A stretch of 64,000 nucleotides of DNA from Gemmatimonadetes bacterium 13_2_20CM_2_65_7 (GCA_001915025.1 MNDR01000092.1:1-64000), one strand, 5' to 3'; numbered from the stretch's first letter, positions 1 through 8,668 are shown. The notes: generated from the letters alone by a model not told the origin. Numbers and translations: made by a program.

Positions 1-54
1 CCCGCGGATGCGGATGCCGTTCGGGTTACCCCGTCACGCAACGCGGGTTCGCGT

Positions 55-1176
55 TCAGGGGATCGCGGGAATCGCGGTCGAATACGCGGCGTTGATGGCT
101 TCGCGCAACTTCTGCGCGATGAGCTTTTGCGAGGCTGCGCTCGGGTGCACGCCGTCGCATGAGAAGGCCGTCCCGAACGGATTGGCGCTACAGGGCTGTC
201 CGAGGCGCGGGAAAGGCCGCACGGCCGTCGGGACAGTGCGCAGCGAGTCGAGGGTCGGATTCGGATCGAGGTACTCCCATTGATGGGCGGTCGCCTGGGC
301 CGCGATGTGGGCGTTGTACGCCAGGAACGCGCCGACGAGCCGGCGCAGCTCCGGCGGAGTTACGATGGCGACCACGCTGTCGGAGCAATCGAGGTTGCGT
401 GGCTGATTGTTCGGCGGCGACGCTGCGACGAGCAGCGCGGCACCGTAGGGGAACGGCACGAGCACCGTGTCACCGCGAGCGCCGGGAATGCCCGTCGCCG
501 CTGGCGCGCAGTTCGAACTCACCGTGAACAGCGTGGGGAAGGTATCGGGCAGCGCCAACTTGTTCTTGATCGCCCAGTATGTCGCGCCCGCACTGAAGAA
601 AGGCAGGTCGGTAACGTTCCCGACGCCGATCAGTACCGCACCCTTCGGTTTCGCGGCCGCCACGAAGCTCGTCATGCTGTCGTAGCGACTCTGAAACACC
701 GCGACCGGTGTGATTTTGCTGCTGTCGCCGGGATTGGTGGAGCTGGTGGCCGCGCCGAGCACGTCGTTGTTGCCGATCCAGACCGAAACGAACGTCGGTT
801 GCGCTTTCGCCATCATTTGTGCCTGAGTCAGCCCGCCGAGGAAAAACTGTGTCAGCGCGTTCGGATTGGCGGCCGTGTCGACGTTCTTATAAATGTCGAG
901 GACTTCAGCGCTGGGCACCGCGGTGTTGCTGATGTACGGCGGCGGTATGGACGGAATCGCGCGCAGATAGCACGAGCTGTCCGTACTCGCCGGAAACCCA
1001 GGCGGTGTCAGACGGGTGCGCGTGAACACGTTGGTGTATGGCGGCATCGAGACGTAGCGGGCGAACAACGGATCGACCGGCGTATCCGCAAACGGCCGGT
1101 TCAGCTCATCGTTATGGCAGGCCGCGACGAGGAGCAGACCGAGGAGGGCGGCAGAGGATCGCTTAGTCCAAAGCAT
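55..1176 (-). CDS. SGNH/GDSL hydrolase-like lipoprotein lacking catalytic block I
   Basis: 373-residue secreted lipoprotein: hydrophobic signal ending in the lipobox LVAAC, so probably anchored in the outer envelope. Two SGNH-hydrolase landmarks are visible: GNND (block III) near the middle and DGVHPS (block V, the Asp-x-x-His pair) near the C-terminus. Block I with the catalytic serine (GDS/GNS) is not present; the chain runs from LFARYVSM directly into PPYTNVF, where family members usually have roughly 40 residues carrying that motif. It may therefore be catalytically dead. I chose the ATG at 1176 because GAGGA lies 9 nt upstream; the ORF-track ATG at 1185 directly abuts that site. It follows the FadL-like gene with only a few bases between, so the two are probably co-transcribed. 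Confidence 0.75.
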   Translation of the reverse strand: MLWTKRSSAALLGLLLVAACHNDELNRPFADTPVDPLFARYVSMPPYTNVFTRTRLTPPGFPASTDSSCYLRAIPSIPPPYISNTAVPSAEVLDIYKNVDTAANPNALTQFFLGGLTQAQMMAKAQPTFVSVWIGNNDVLGAATSSTNPGDSSKITPVAVFQSRYDSMTSFVAAAKPKGAVLIGVGNVTDLPFFSAGATYWAIKNKLALPDTFPTLFTVSSNCAPAATGIPGARGDTVLVPFPYGAALLVAASPPNNQPRNLDCSDSVVAIVTPPELRRLVGAFLAYNAHIAAQATAHQWEYLDPNPTLDSLRTVPTAVRPFPRLGQPCSANPFGTAFSCDGVHPSAASQKLIAQKLREAINAAYSTAIPAIP

Positions 1177-1188
1177 GAGTCGCATTCC

Positions 1189-2601
1189 TCAGAAGGTGTA
1201 AGCCAGCCCGATCCCGAACAGATGGGCGGAGAACTGGTAGAGACCGGTGTTTCCCGCGGCGAGGTTCACCGTGCCGCGCCGGTCACTCTGTTTGATGTAC
1301 TGGTACGCGAGGTCCCCGTGCAGCTTGGGCGTGAGCACCAGCCCGGCGCCGATTGTGAACTCGTTGCGCGGTCCCTCGGGCAGCAGCGGCGTGACGAACG
1401 TCGTCGGCGAAGCGCCGGTGTGATAGAGATAGCCGCCCCGGATCTCCACTTTCGGCGAATACTGGTACTCCGTGCCGAGCCGGAATCCATGCGTGTCTTT
1501 GTTGGCAGGATGGAGCGTCAAATCGGGCGTCGCGGTATTCTGGAAATCGATCACGACGGTGTTGAACCATCCCCACACGACGTACTGGTAGTCCGCCATC
1601 ACTGTCCAGTTGTCCTGCATCTTGTACGCGAATCCGATCGAGCCTTGTGGTGGCATGATGATCGAGGTGGAGACGGCGCCATTCGAGAGCGGGCCACCGG
1701 CGCCGAACTCCGGGGCGAGCAACGCGTCGACCGGTGTACCGGCCGGCACACATGCTGGACACGTGCCGATGGTGGCAGGCACGAACAGATGCGTCGATTC
1801 GGGGACGAATGTGGCTGTGCCGCTGTACTTGATGGTTTTCCGCGTGAGCCAATGCCCGCCGATACTCAGGCGATCGCTGACTTTGAAGATGCCGCCGAAA
1901 TTGACCGCGAACCCACTACCGGTGGCATGCAGGTTCGCGTCCGCGAAGTCGGTGCCCGTTGGAACGCCGAGCATCCCGAAGGTGGTCCCGGCTGGCAGCC
2001 CCGGCGGCGGGAAGAGCGCGGCGAGGGCGGGCGGCACCAGCTGTGACGACAGATCGGCGCGCTGGCGCAGCGTGAGGCGGCTCGTGATGTATGCGACCCC
2101 GACGCCGACCTTCAAGCGCGGGCTGATCTCGTACCCCACGGTCGGTTGGATGTAGATCGACCGCACGTCGGTGTTGTAGCCGAGGAAGCGGCCGGAAAAG
2201 CTATTGGGATCCCACTTGGTTTCGAGACCGTACGGGGCGTACAACCCGATGCCAGCCGTGAACTTGGGATTGATCTGATGGGTGATGTAGACGTTGGGGA
2301 CGGGGATCACGGGGTTCTTGAGATCGCTGCGAGTGCCAAGGAAGTCGTCGGTGAACCCGCCGTGTGCCGCGATGAGCGTCGTGCCCACGCTCAAGTGGTT
2401 GCCGCTTATTCCGGCGAGCCCGGCTGGATTGAAGAAGATGGCCGAGCCGTCCGCACACGGTCGTGCCGCGGCGACGCCGGCGCGCCCCATGGTACAGGTA
2501 TTCTGCTCGTACACGCCAAACCCCTGCGCGAGCAGCGGGGCGGGGGGGGCGGAGACGAGCGAAGGGGCTCCGGCGAGCAGCAACAACGCAAACCGCCGCA
2601 T
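1189..2601 (-). CDS. OmpP1/FadL/TodX family outer-membrane transporter
   Basis: 470 residues from the ATG at 2601, which has GGAGA upstream; the longer ORF-track start runs into the divergent galK promoter region. A signal peptide (LLLLAGAPSLVSAPPAPLLAQ) is followed by the family's N-terminal hatch segment, including the hallmark NPAGL, and then by alternating amphipathic beta-strands ending in an aromatic residue (AYTF), as expected for a 14-strand FadL-type barrel. Family members import long-chain fatty acids or other hydrophobic compounds across the outer membrane; the substrate cannot be read from sequence. Two Cys residues near the N-terminus (CTMGRAGVAAARPC) could form a disulfide. The signal peptide contains a run of eight C on the coding strand. 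Downstream partner is the SGNH-like lipoprotein. Confidence 0.88.
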   Translation of the reverse strand: MRRFALLLLAGAPSLVSAPPAPLLAQGFGVYEQNTCTMGRAGVAAARPCADGSAIFFNPAGLAGISGNHLSVGTTLIAAHGGFTDDFLGTRSDLKNPVIPVPNVYITHQINPKFTAGIGLYAPYGLETKWDPNSFSGRFLGYNTDVRSIYIQPTVGYEISPRLKVGVGVAYITSRLTLRQRADLSSQLVPPALAALFPPPGLPAGTTFGMLGVPTGTDFADANLHATGSGFAVNFGGIFKVSDRLSIGGHWLTRKTIKYSGTATFVPESTHLFVPATIGTCPACVPAGTPVDALLAPEFGAGGPLSNGAVSTSIIMPPQGSIGFAYKMQDNWTVMADYQYVVWGWFNTVVIDFQNTATPDLTLHPANKDTHGFRLGTEYQYSPKVEIRGGYLYHTGASPTTFVTPLLPEGPRNEFTIGAGLVLTPKLHGDLAYQYIKQSDRRGTVNLAAGNTGLYQFSAHLFGIGLAYTF

Positions 2602-2653
2602 AACGTGTTCTCCGCGAGGGCGAATTGAGGTAGATGGTGAATCCGGCCGCGAT

Positions 2654-2682
2654 ACGGTAGCATTGCCTCGAATCATTGTCAA
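2654..2682 (-). promoter_or_regulatory. sigma70-type promoter for the FadL-like operon
   Basis: On the minus strand a perfect TTGACA (2682-2677) is followed after 17 nt by TACCGT (2659-2654), a weak -10. Transcription would start near 2647, about 45 nt before the ATG at 2601. It lies in the 85-bp divergent spacer shared with galK. Confidence 0.45.
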
Positions 2683-2686
2683 ACCC

Positions 2687-3841
2687 ATGTCACGTCCGGC
2701 GATAGACTTTTTTCGCGACGCGTTCGGCGAACCGCCGCGCGCGGTCGCGTCGGCACCGGGTCGCGTTAACCTGATCGGTGAGCACACCGACTACAACGGT
2801 GGACCGGTGCTGCCAATCGCGATCGCCGAGCGCACCACGGTGGCCGTCGGTCCCGGACCGGTCAACGCGCCCGGTGTTCTCGAAGCGGTTTCGACGCGCT
2901 ACCACAAAGTCATCCGGGTTCGTTGGCAGGAGGAGCTTCCCAAGGGCTGGGCCGCGTACGTCGCGGGCGTGCTGCGCGAGCTTTGGGCGCTCGAGGCGCT
3001 GCCGAGAATGGACGGGGGGGGCGTGCGTATCGCGGTGACGTCGACCGTTCCGGTCGGCGCCGGGTTGGCGTCATCTGCCGCGCTGTCGGTCGCCGCCGCG
3101 AAGGCACTCGTCACGCTGGCAGGCGCGACGCTGACGCCGCGGCAGGTTGCGGGCGTCGCATTTCGCGCGGAATGCGATCACGTGGGGGTACGCTGCGGCG
3201 TCATGGATCAGACGATCGCCGCGCTCGCGAAACGGGAGCATGCTTTGCTCCTCGAGTGTGCGTCCCTCGAAACGCGCCAAATCCCGTTCCACGCGCGGCT
3301 GTTTCTGGTTGACAGCGGCGTGCGCCACAACCTCTCGGCCGGTCGGTTGAACGAGCGGCGCGCCGAGTGTGAAGCGGCCGTGAAGCGGCTCAAGGTCGAG
3401 CTCCCCGAGCTGGTCTGGCTGGCAAGCTGGCCGGCCCAGTGGCTGTTGCGGCTCAAGCGCGCGCTGCGCGAACCGTTGCGCTCGCGCGCCGTGCATGTCG
3501 TGGGGGAGACCGCGCGCACGCGCCTCGCCGCGCAGTTGCTCGAGCGTGGCAGGCTCAAACAGTTCGGTGCGCTGTTGTATGAATCGCACGAATCGTGTCG
3601 TCGCTTGTACGACTGCAGCGCGCCGGAGCTCGACACGATCGTCGCCGCGGCGAAGCGGGCTGGAGCGCTAGGAGCGCGGCTGACCGGGGCGGGGTGGGGC
3701 GGTGCAGCGATCGTGCTAGTGAGTAAGACCGACAAGAAGACCATTCCCGCGATTCAGCGCGCGTTCCAGCGGTCCTACGGCAGGACGCCACCGGTCATGG
3801 AGGTCGCCGCATCGGCGGGGACGCATACCGAGCGGCTATAA
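2687..3841 (+). CDS. galK: galactokinase (GHMP kinase family)
   Basis: 384 residues, the usual size for galactokinase. It phosphorylates alpha-D-galactose to galactose 1-phosphate, the first step of the Leloir pathway, in the cytoplasm. Visible signatures: galactokinase motif GRVNLIGEHTDYNGG (residues 25-39), GHMP ATP-binding loop VGAGLASSAA (about 122-132), GVMDQ region (about 170, catalytic Asp) and C-terminal GARLTGAGWGGA. The ATG at 2687 was chosen because the protein then begins just before the galactokinase signature; the ORF-track start extends 131 codons into the divergent FadL gene. No galT or galE is adjacent. A run of eight G lies at 3014-3021 within the frame. Confidence 0.95.
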   Translation: MSRPAIDFFRDAFGEPPRAVASAPGRVNLIGEHTDYNGGPVLPIAIAERTTVAVGPGPVNAPGVLEAVSTRYHKVIRVRWQEELPKGWAAYVAGVLRELWALEALPRMDGGGVRIAVTSTVPVGAGLASSAALSVAAAKALVTLAGATLTPRQVAGVAFRAECDHVGVRCGVMDQTIAALAKREHALLLECASLETRQIPFHARLFLVDSGVRHNLSAGRLNERRAECEAAVKRLKVELPELVWLASWPAQWLLRLKRALREPLRSRAVHVVGETARTRLAAQLLERGRLKQFGALLYESHESCRRLYDCSAPELDTIVAAAKRAGALGARLTGAGWGGAAIVLVSKTDKKTIPAIQRAFQRSYGRTPPVMEVAASAGTHTERL

Positions 3842-3851
3842 TTGATCGTTG

Positions 3852-3935
3852 GCCCGGGTGGCGAAATTGGTAAACGCAAGGGACTTAAAATCCCTTGGGG
3901 GCGACCCCTTGCAGGTTCGAGTCCTGCCCCGGGCA
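3852..3935 (+). tRNA. tRNA-Leu (anticodon UAA)
   Basis: 84-nt class II tRNA. Acceptor GCCCGGG (3852-3858) pairs with CCCGGGC (3928-3934), discriminator A at 3935. The anticodon loop CTTAAAA is closed by AGGGA/TCCCT and reads UAA (Leu UUA, and UUG by wobble). A long variable arm (TGGGGGCGACCCCTT) and the T arm GCAGG-TTCGAGT-CCTGC are clear. The 3' CCA is not encoded. It starts 10 nt after the galK stop. Confidence 0.97.
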
Positions 3936-4001
3936 CTCGCCACGCTTGCTGTAGCGCCCCTCCGAACACACCTTAGGGACTTCCCTACACAGGGACATCC
4001 G

Positions 4002-4376
4002 GTGCGGTCACGACCCTTGGTCGCCGGATTGACGGCGGGCTTGCTGGGCAGTCTGGTACTGGTGGGCTGTGCGTTAACAGATGTCTTCGATCGGCCAGGT
4101 CCGGCCGCGGACATCATTTTCGTCTTTTCCGATAGCCTCCTGACCGTGGGCGACACCGTCCCCTTCGTCGTGGTCGTGCGCACCGCCGCCGGCGACCTCG
4201 CGAATCCCCACCTCCGTGTTACCTCTCTCAACCCTGCGCTTCTTCAGGTGAACACTCGAGGAGATACGTTGATGGCCCTCGGCCAGGGGCGCGCACTGCT
4301 CGACGTGCAACTCGTCAGCTCCGTTATTACGGGCGCGGCGCCCGATACGGTGACCCCTATCCGCGTGCGACCCTAG
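4002..4376 (+). CDS. small lipoprotein with Ig-like (Big-type) fold
   Basis: 124 residues from a GTG at 4002 with AGGGA upstream; the ORF-track start lies inside the tRNA. Signal LLGSLVLVGC is a lipobox, giving a mature lipoprotein of about 100 residues. The rest (DTVPFVVVVRTAAGD, then VTSLNPALLQVNTRGDTLMALGQGRA) has the spacing of bacterial Ig-like domains seen in many envelope proteins. Its stop codon shares one base with the GTG of the downstream kinase (TAGTG), so it heads a four-gene overlapped cassette. No enzymatic motif seen; function unknown. Confidence 0.75.
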   Translation: MRSRPLVAGLTAGLLGSLVLVGCALTDVFDRPGPAADIIFVFSDSLLTVGDTVPFVVVVRTAAGDLANPHLRVTSLNPALLQVNTRGDTLMALGQGRALLDVQLVSSVITGAAPDTVTPIRVRP

Positions 4377-5908
4377 TGCCCGAAACCGTGAAATGCTTCG
4401 GTTGCGGCGGCCTGGTGCCGGAATCGTCGCGGTTCTGCGGCCATTGCGGGCGCCTGGTGGTCGACCCCAATACCAGCACCGTCGTGGATCACGTTGCCGA
4501 TGACACGTTGCTCGAGCGTCTTCGGCGTGTGCTGGCCGGCGACTTCGAGGTCGAGCGGGAGCTCGCGCGGGGCGGCATGGGCATCGTCTTCCGGGCTGTT
4601 GACGAGCAGGCGAAGCGTCCCGTCGCCCTCAAAGTGTTGTCACCCGAGCTTGGTCTGACGGCGCGCGCCGCTGAGCGCTTCAAGCGGGAAGGTCGCATGG
4701 TCGCCGAGCTCGAGCATCCGAACATCGTGCCCGTGTATCGGGTGGGGCAGATCGGCGGGATCTTGTTCATGGCCATGAAGTTCGTCGAAGGCCGGTCCCT
4801 CGACCAGATCCTGGATGCGCAGGGCCCACTGCCGGTGTCGGCGATCGTGGTCGTCCTGCAGGCCGCCGCCCGGGCCCTCTTCTTCGCTCACGAGCGGGGC
4901 ATCGTCCATCGCGACGTGAAGGCGGCGAACATCTTGCTCGATCGCGACGGGCACGTGATGGTCTCGGATTTCGGCGTCGCGCTGCGTGCGTCCGACATCA
5001 CCCTCACGACCGACGGTGCCGTGATCGGTACGCCCGGCTACATGAGTCCGGAACAATGCGCCGGGCAGCGGGCGACTCCTCAGGGCGACCACTACTCGCT
5101 CGGCATGGTGGCATTCCAGATGCTGACTGGCGCGTTGCCATTTCAGGCCGACACGTTGGCGGGCATCATGCATCACCATTTCTTCACCCCGTTGCCCGAC
5201 GTCCACGTGGCCCGCGACGATGTCCCCCCTGAGCTCGCGCGCATCATCGGGCGACTCACGGCGAAAAAGCCGGCTGACCGGTATCCCACGACCCGCGATC
5301 TCCTGACCGAGCTCGAGTCACTGCCGTTGGAGATGGCGGCGCGTCGCGAGGGCGAACGGCTGCTACGGCGGCTCGCAACAGGCGACGCGGTTGCCGCGGT
5401 CACGACCCGCTCGCTGCCGGCTCTCCCTGATACGCCGACGCTCCAGTTCGACGCGGCGCGGAGACCGCGCGCTCGCCGCTCGACGGCTTGGAAGCAGCGC
5501 GCGTGGGCGGGTACCGCGAGCGCGGTCGTCGTCCTGGGTCTCGCCGGTTGGGTCGTGTTTCGTCCTGAGACCAGCGCGGGAAACGCCTCGCTCGGCGGCG
5601 GTTCGCGCGAGGATTCTGTGCGGGCGCGGGGGTCGGCGGCTGTCCCTGCTCCGGCTCCGGCGCGCCCGCGTCCCCCTGTCACCGGGCTGTTGCGACTGCT
5701 GACTTCGCCGAGCGACGCCGAGATTCTTATCGATGGCCGGGCCCGCGGTACAGGTGCCGTACTCGACTTGCCGCTGACAACCGGGAGTCGCCGCCTGCAG
5801 ATCCGTGCTCGTGGTTACATCACCTTCGACACGACCATCACGATCTCCGCCGATAGCACCATTTCCCTGGGCCGCATCACGCTGCGAGTGCCCGAGCAGA
5901 GGCCGTGA
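4376..5908 (+). CDS. Ser/Thr protein kinase with N-terminal zinc ribbon, TM segment and C-terminal PEGA domain
   Basis: 510 residues. Order: zinc ribbon (Cys 7, 10, 21, 24; CFGCGG and CGHCGR); Hanks-type kinase domain about 57-315 with glycine loop ARGGMGIV, catalytic Lys in VALKVL, HRDVKAAN, DFG and GTPGYMSPEQ; a low-complexity linker; one transmembrane helix (AVVVLGLAGWVVF, about 376-395); a Pro/Ala-rich stretch; and a PEGA domain (about 436-505, SPSDAEILIDGRARGTG). The kinase therefore faces the cytoplasm and PEGA the periplasm, a receptor-like layout. The GTG start overlaps the preceding lipoprotein stop and the TGA overlaps the next gene's GTG (GTGA), arguing that all four cassette genes act together. 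Substrates unknown. Confidence 0.93.
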   Translation: MPETVKCFGCGGLVPESSRFCGHCGRLVVDPNTSTVVDHVADDTLLERLRRVLAGDFEVERELARGGMGIVFRAVDEQAKRPVALKVLSPELGLTARAAERFKREGRMVAELEHPNIVPVYRVGQIGGILFMAMKFVEGRSLDQILDAQGPLPVSAIVVVLQAAARALFFAHERGIVHRDVKAANILLDRDGHVMVSDFGVALRASDITLTTDGAVIGTPGYMSPEQCAGQRATPQGDHYSLGMVAFQMLTGALPFQADTLAGIMHHHFFTPLPDVHVARDDVPPELARIIGRLTAKKPADRYPTTRDLLTELESLPLEMAARREGERLLRRLATGDAVAAVTTRSLPALPDTPTLQFDAARRPRARRSTAWKQRAWAGTASAVVVLGLAGWVVFRPETSAGNASLGGGSREDSVRARGSAAVPAPAPARPRPPVTGLLRLLTSPSDAEILIDGRARGTGAVLDLPLTTGSRRLQIRARGYITFDTTITISADSTISLGRITLRVPEQRP

Positions 5909-6960
5909 GACGCCGCGCGGCGGCTCTCGGGCTCGCGCTCTCGCTGGTTGCTCCCACCATCACCGTCGCGCAGGCCGGCACCGCCGAGCTGTTACAGCAG
6001 GCGCGTCAGCTATACGAGCGGCTCGAGATCGAACGCGCGCTCCCCATCCTCCGTCAGGTCGTCTCCCCTGAGTGGCCGCTGGAGGTGACGAACGCGCAGC
6101 GGGTCGAGGCTTATAAGTATCTCGGTGCCGCGCTCGTGCTCAGGGGCAAGCGCGATTCCGCCGTCCTGTATTTCCGTGCGGCGCTCGAGCGCGATGCCTT
6201 CGCCGATCTCGATCCGGCGCAGTTCACGCCGGCGCAAGCGGGCGCGTTTGCCGCGGCGCGCCGGCTGACGTTCTCGGTGGGCGCGCGACCGATTCCGGAA
6301 ACGCGTGTCGATCACCGCACCGGACGATTGACGGTCACCCTGGTGACGATTCATGCTGCCGTGCTGCGTGCGACGCTACGCGCGCTCGGCGACACGGATT
6401 ACGTGGTGCTGTATGACGGGCCCAACGATGGCGCGCGCGAGATCGGATGGAACGGGTTGGGGCCGGACGGCCGGCTGGCGCCTGCGGGGCGCTACGACTT
6501 GTCGTTGGTCGCCCGCAGCCAGATCACCGCACAGGCGGATTCTCTGCACATGTATCTGGATCTGCGCCACGACGTCGAGCCGTTCGAGGACACGCTGCCG
6601 GCGCTGAGCGACCGGGACCTTCTCCCGGAACGACACCCGGAGTCCACTGCCGGGAAGGACCTCCTCAAGGGGTTGGGCGTCGCGGTCGGCGCCCTTGCGG
6701 TCGGAGGCCTGGTCGCGAGCGACCGGCTCGGGACGGGGCGGGAGGGTCGGATCATGGCTGGTACGGCCATCGTCGGCGGAATCGTTGCGTTCTATTACCG
6801 CCGCACACACCGCGAGATTCCGCGGAATGTCGCGCTCAACGAAAACCGCCGCGTCGCGCGTGACACCGCCAACGGCGCGATCCGGCGCCGCAATGCGGAC
6901 CGTGTCGCCCGCACGATACTGCTGATCACACCGGCGAGCGCGCCGGCGGTACGGCCCTGA
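5905..6960 (+). CDS. envelope protein with TPR-like N-terminus and FlgD/Ig-like domain
   Basis: 351 residues, GTG start overlapping the kinase stop (GTGA). Signal peptide 1-23 (LGLALSLVAPTITVAQA), then a helical TPR-like region with tandem A-x-x-L patterns (ARQLYERLEIERALPILRQV; YLGAALVLRGKRDSAVLYF), then a beta domain whose GWNGLGPDGRLAPAGRYDL resembles the G-x-x-x-P-x-G-x-Y pattern of FlgD/CHU-type Ig domains, then one or two membrane helices (VGALAVGGLVAS, GTAIVGGIVAFYY) and a basic tail. No catalytic motif. Its place directly after a PEGA kinase suggests it is the kinase's envelope partner, which is inference. Confidence 0.75.
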   Translation: MRRRAAALGLALSLVAPTITVAQAGTAELLQQARQLYERLEIERALPILRQVVSPEWPLEVTNAQRVEAYKYLGAALVLRGKRDSAVLYFRAALERDAFADLDPAQFTPAQAGAFAAARRLTFSVGARPIPETRVDHRTGRLTVTLVTIHAAVLRATLRALGDTDYVVLYDGPNDGAREIGWNGLGPDGRLAPAGRYDLSLVARSQITAQADSLHMYLDLRHDVEPFEDTLPALSDRDLLPERHPESTAGKDLLKGLGVAVGALAVGGLVASDRLGTGREGRIMAGTAIVGGIVAFYYRRTHREIPRNVALNENRRVARDTANGAIRRRNADRVARTILLITPASAPAVRP

Positions 6961-7607
6961 GCGCGTCCGCGCGTCTGGTGGTCGCCGTATGCTTGGTGCC
7001 GGCGCTCGCCGGGGCGCAGAGTGTGGAGCTCAGCGGCGTCGTAACCCTCGCGCATGGCGATCACCGCGTTGACGCCGGTCTCGGCGTGGAGCGCGCGACA
7101 GGACTGCTCGTGGGCGGGGCGACGCGTCTGCGACGCCGTGGCATCGCGCTCACGATTTCCGGCGAAACCGGACATCTCACCGCCGTGCGGGGCAGTGGTG
7201 GCATCGATCGGGATGTCTCGCAGCTCGGCGCAGTCGCAGAGTTCACGCCGCTCCCATGGCTCGTGCTCGAGAGCGGTGTCACGCTGCGCAGCTTTGGCAC
7301 GGTGGTGGCACGGCAGCGTTGGACGCTCGTCCGCGCTGGTGCCGAGGCTCGGGTCCCACTCAGCGGCGACACCTTCTGGGCCCTGGGCCATGCCCACCTG
7401 CTGCCACTCGTCTCTGTCAACGGATTACCCAACGCCGCGACGGCGTTCGATGCCGGGACGGGACTAGCTTATCGGCGCGGCCGACTCCTCTTCGACCTCA
7501 CGTACACGCTGGAGCGCTGTGATTTCCCCTCGCAAGGGAGCACGCGGCGCAGCGAGCAGCTCGGGACGCTCGCGCTCCGCGGCGGTGCGGAGCTGCGACT
7601 GCACTAA
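6957..7607 (+). CDS. small outer-membrane beta-barrel-like protein (probable CTG start)
   Basis: The ORF track begins at a GTG at 6978, but that leaves a signal peptide with no positive charge. Starting at CTG 6957, which overlaps the preceding TGA as CTGA, gives MSASARLVVAVCLVPALAGAQS: a basic n-region, hydrophobic core and AGA-Q cleavage site, 216 residues in all. The mature part is a run of alternating strands (GVVTLAHGDHRVDAGLGV, LTYTLERCDFP, GGAELRLH), as in small outer-membrane barrels. It is the fourth and last gene of the kinase cassette. No family recognised. CTG initiation is inference; the barrel call is moderately secure. Confidence 0.65.
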   Translation: MSASARLVVAVCLVPALAGAQSVELSGVVTLAHGDHRVDAGLGVERATGLLVGGATRLRRRGIALTISGETGHLTAVRGSGGIDRDVSQLGAVAEFTPLPWLVLESGVTLRSFGTVVARQRWTLVRAGAEARVPLSGDTFWALGHAHLLPLVSVNGLPNAATAFDAGTGLAYRRGRLLFDLTYTLERCDFPSQGSTRRSEQLGTLALRGGAELRLH

Positions 7608-7613
7608 ACTCCC

Positions 7614-8510
7614 CTATGGCCGCCAGTGCGGCCAGTGCTCGTACGTCCCCAACATGTGCGTAAGGCGCGTCTGCTGACTGCCGTCCGCGTGCATCACGTA
7701 GATCTCGACATCATGATCTCGAAACGAAGCAAACACGATTTTACTGCCGTCCGGTGACCAAGAGGGCTCGCCATTGCCGCCGGCGTCACTCGTCAGTCGC
7801 ACCGGGCTGCTGCCGTCCGGGTTCATCAGCCAAATCTGAAAAACACCGCCTTCACGATTCGATGCGAACGCGATCCTGCGACCGTCAGCTGACCAAGAGG
7901 GCGTCTCCTCTGTCGCGCTGGTATCACCAATCACAGTCAGCCCGGTCCCATCCCCATTGATCACGTAGATATGTGTGGCGCTCTGACCGTTTGCGCCTCG
8001 GTTGGAAAGAAACACGATACGCCCATCCGGTGACCATGAGGGGCGGTCATCGTAGAAGGCATCAGTGAGCAACGGCGTGATGCCGGTGCCGTCCGCATTC
8101 ATGACATACAGGCGGCTGCTCCCGATGAAGGCGATCTTTGCGCCGTCGGGAGACCACGCTGGCCCCCACTCGCTGTTGGTGCCGAACGTGAGTTGGGTCA
8201 AGTCACTGCCATCGGGATTCATCAGAAACAGGTGTCCGGCGCCGGTACTGTCCCGGCGGCTAAAAATGATCTTCGCACCATCGGGAGACCACGCTGGGTC
8301 CACGTCAATTCCAACGCGGTGCGTCACGTTCACAACATGGCGGCCCAGAGAGTCCATGACATAAATGTCGGGGTCGCGGCCGTAAGGACTGGTGGTCGAG
8401 CCGAAGCTCATGAACACAATCGCTGGAGGCCCACCGGGCCCTGTACCTTCGCTGCACGCAAGGAGAAGAAGGAAAGCGGCGGCACTGAGGACAATCGAGC
8501 GACGGATCAT
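7614..8510 (-). CDS. PD40/TolB-like six-bladed propeller lipoprotein
   Basis: 298 residues. Lipobox LLLLAC after a basic n-region marks a lipoprotein. The body has at least five PD40 (WD40-like) blades with the core W-S-x-D-G-x-x-I-x-F (PAWSPDGAKIIFSRR, PAWSPDGAKIAFIG, PSWSPDGRIVFLSN, PSWSADGRRIAFASN, PSWSPDGSKIVFASF), each followed by an IYVMN/IWLMNPDG strand. This is the fold of the TolB C-terminal propeller, but the TolB N-terminal domain is absent, so it is not TolB itself. Likely periplasmic binding or scaffolding role. Converges on the barrel gene with a 6-nt gap. Confidence 0.88.
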   Translation of the reverse strand: MIRRSIVLSAAAFLLLLACSEGTGPGGPPAIVFMSFGSTTSPYGRDPDIYVMDSLGRHVVNVTHRVGIDVDPAWSPDGAKIIFSRRDSTGAGHLFLMNPDGSDLTQLTFGTNSEWGPAWSPDGAKIAFIGSSRLYVMNADGTGITPLLTDAFYDDRPSWSPDGRIVFLSNRGANGQSATHIYVINGDGTGLTVIGDTSATEETPSWSADGRRIAFASNREGGVFQIWLMNPDGSSPVRLTSDAGGNGEPSWSPDGSKIVFASFRDHDVEIYVMHADGSQQTRLTHMLGTYEHWPHWRP

Positions 8511-8668
8511 AGATCACGCTCCGAATGGAAACATGACAGTCACTGCAGATTGCTACACTCGTCGCCTGTCCGGGATCGGTCAAGTCGAGATCCCATGCAA
8601 CCTTTCGTGCAATCCCTGCGTCTTACCTCCTGAAAGTCATCATCAACGTCTCTTGCTGGAGGATGCAG

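Noticed and set aside
40-55. AACGCG-GGTT-CGCGTT hairpin after the first gene as a terminator
   Set aside because: 6-bp stem with no T run on the minus strand; could be chance in GC-rich sequence.
280-2046. 588-aa plus-strand ORF opposite the SGNH/FadL genes
   Set aside because: Arg-rich shadow frame of high-GC genes on the other strand; no domain, no signal, and spans two real genes.
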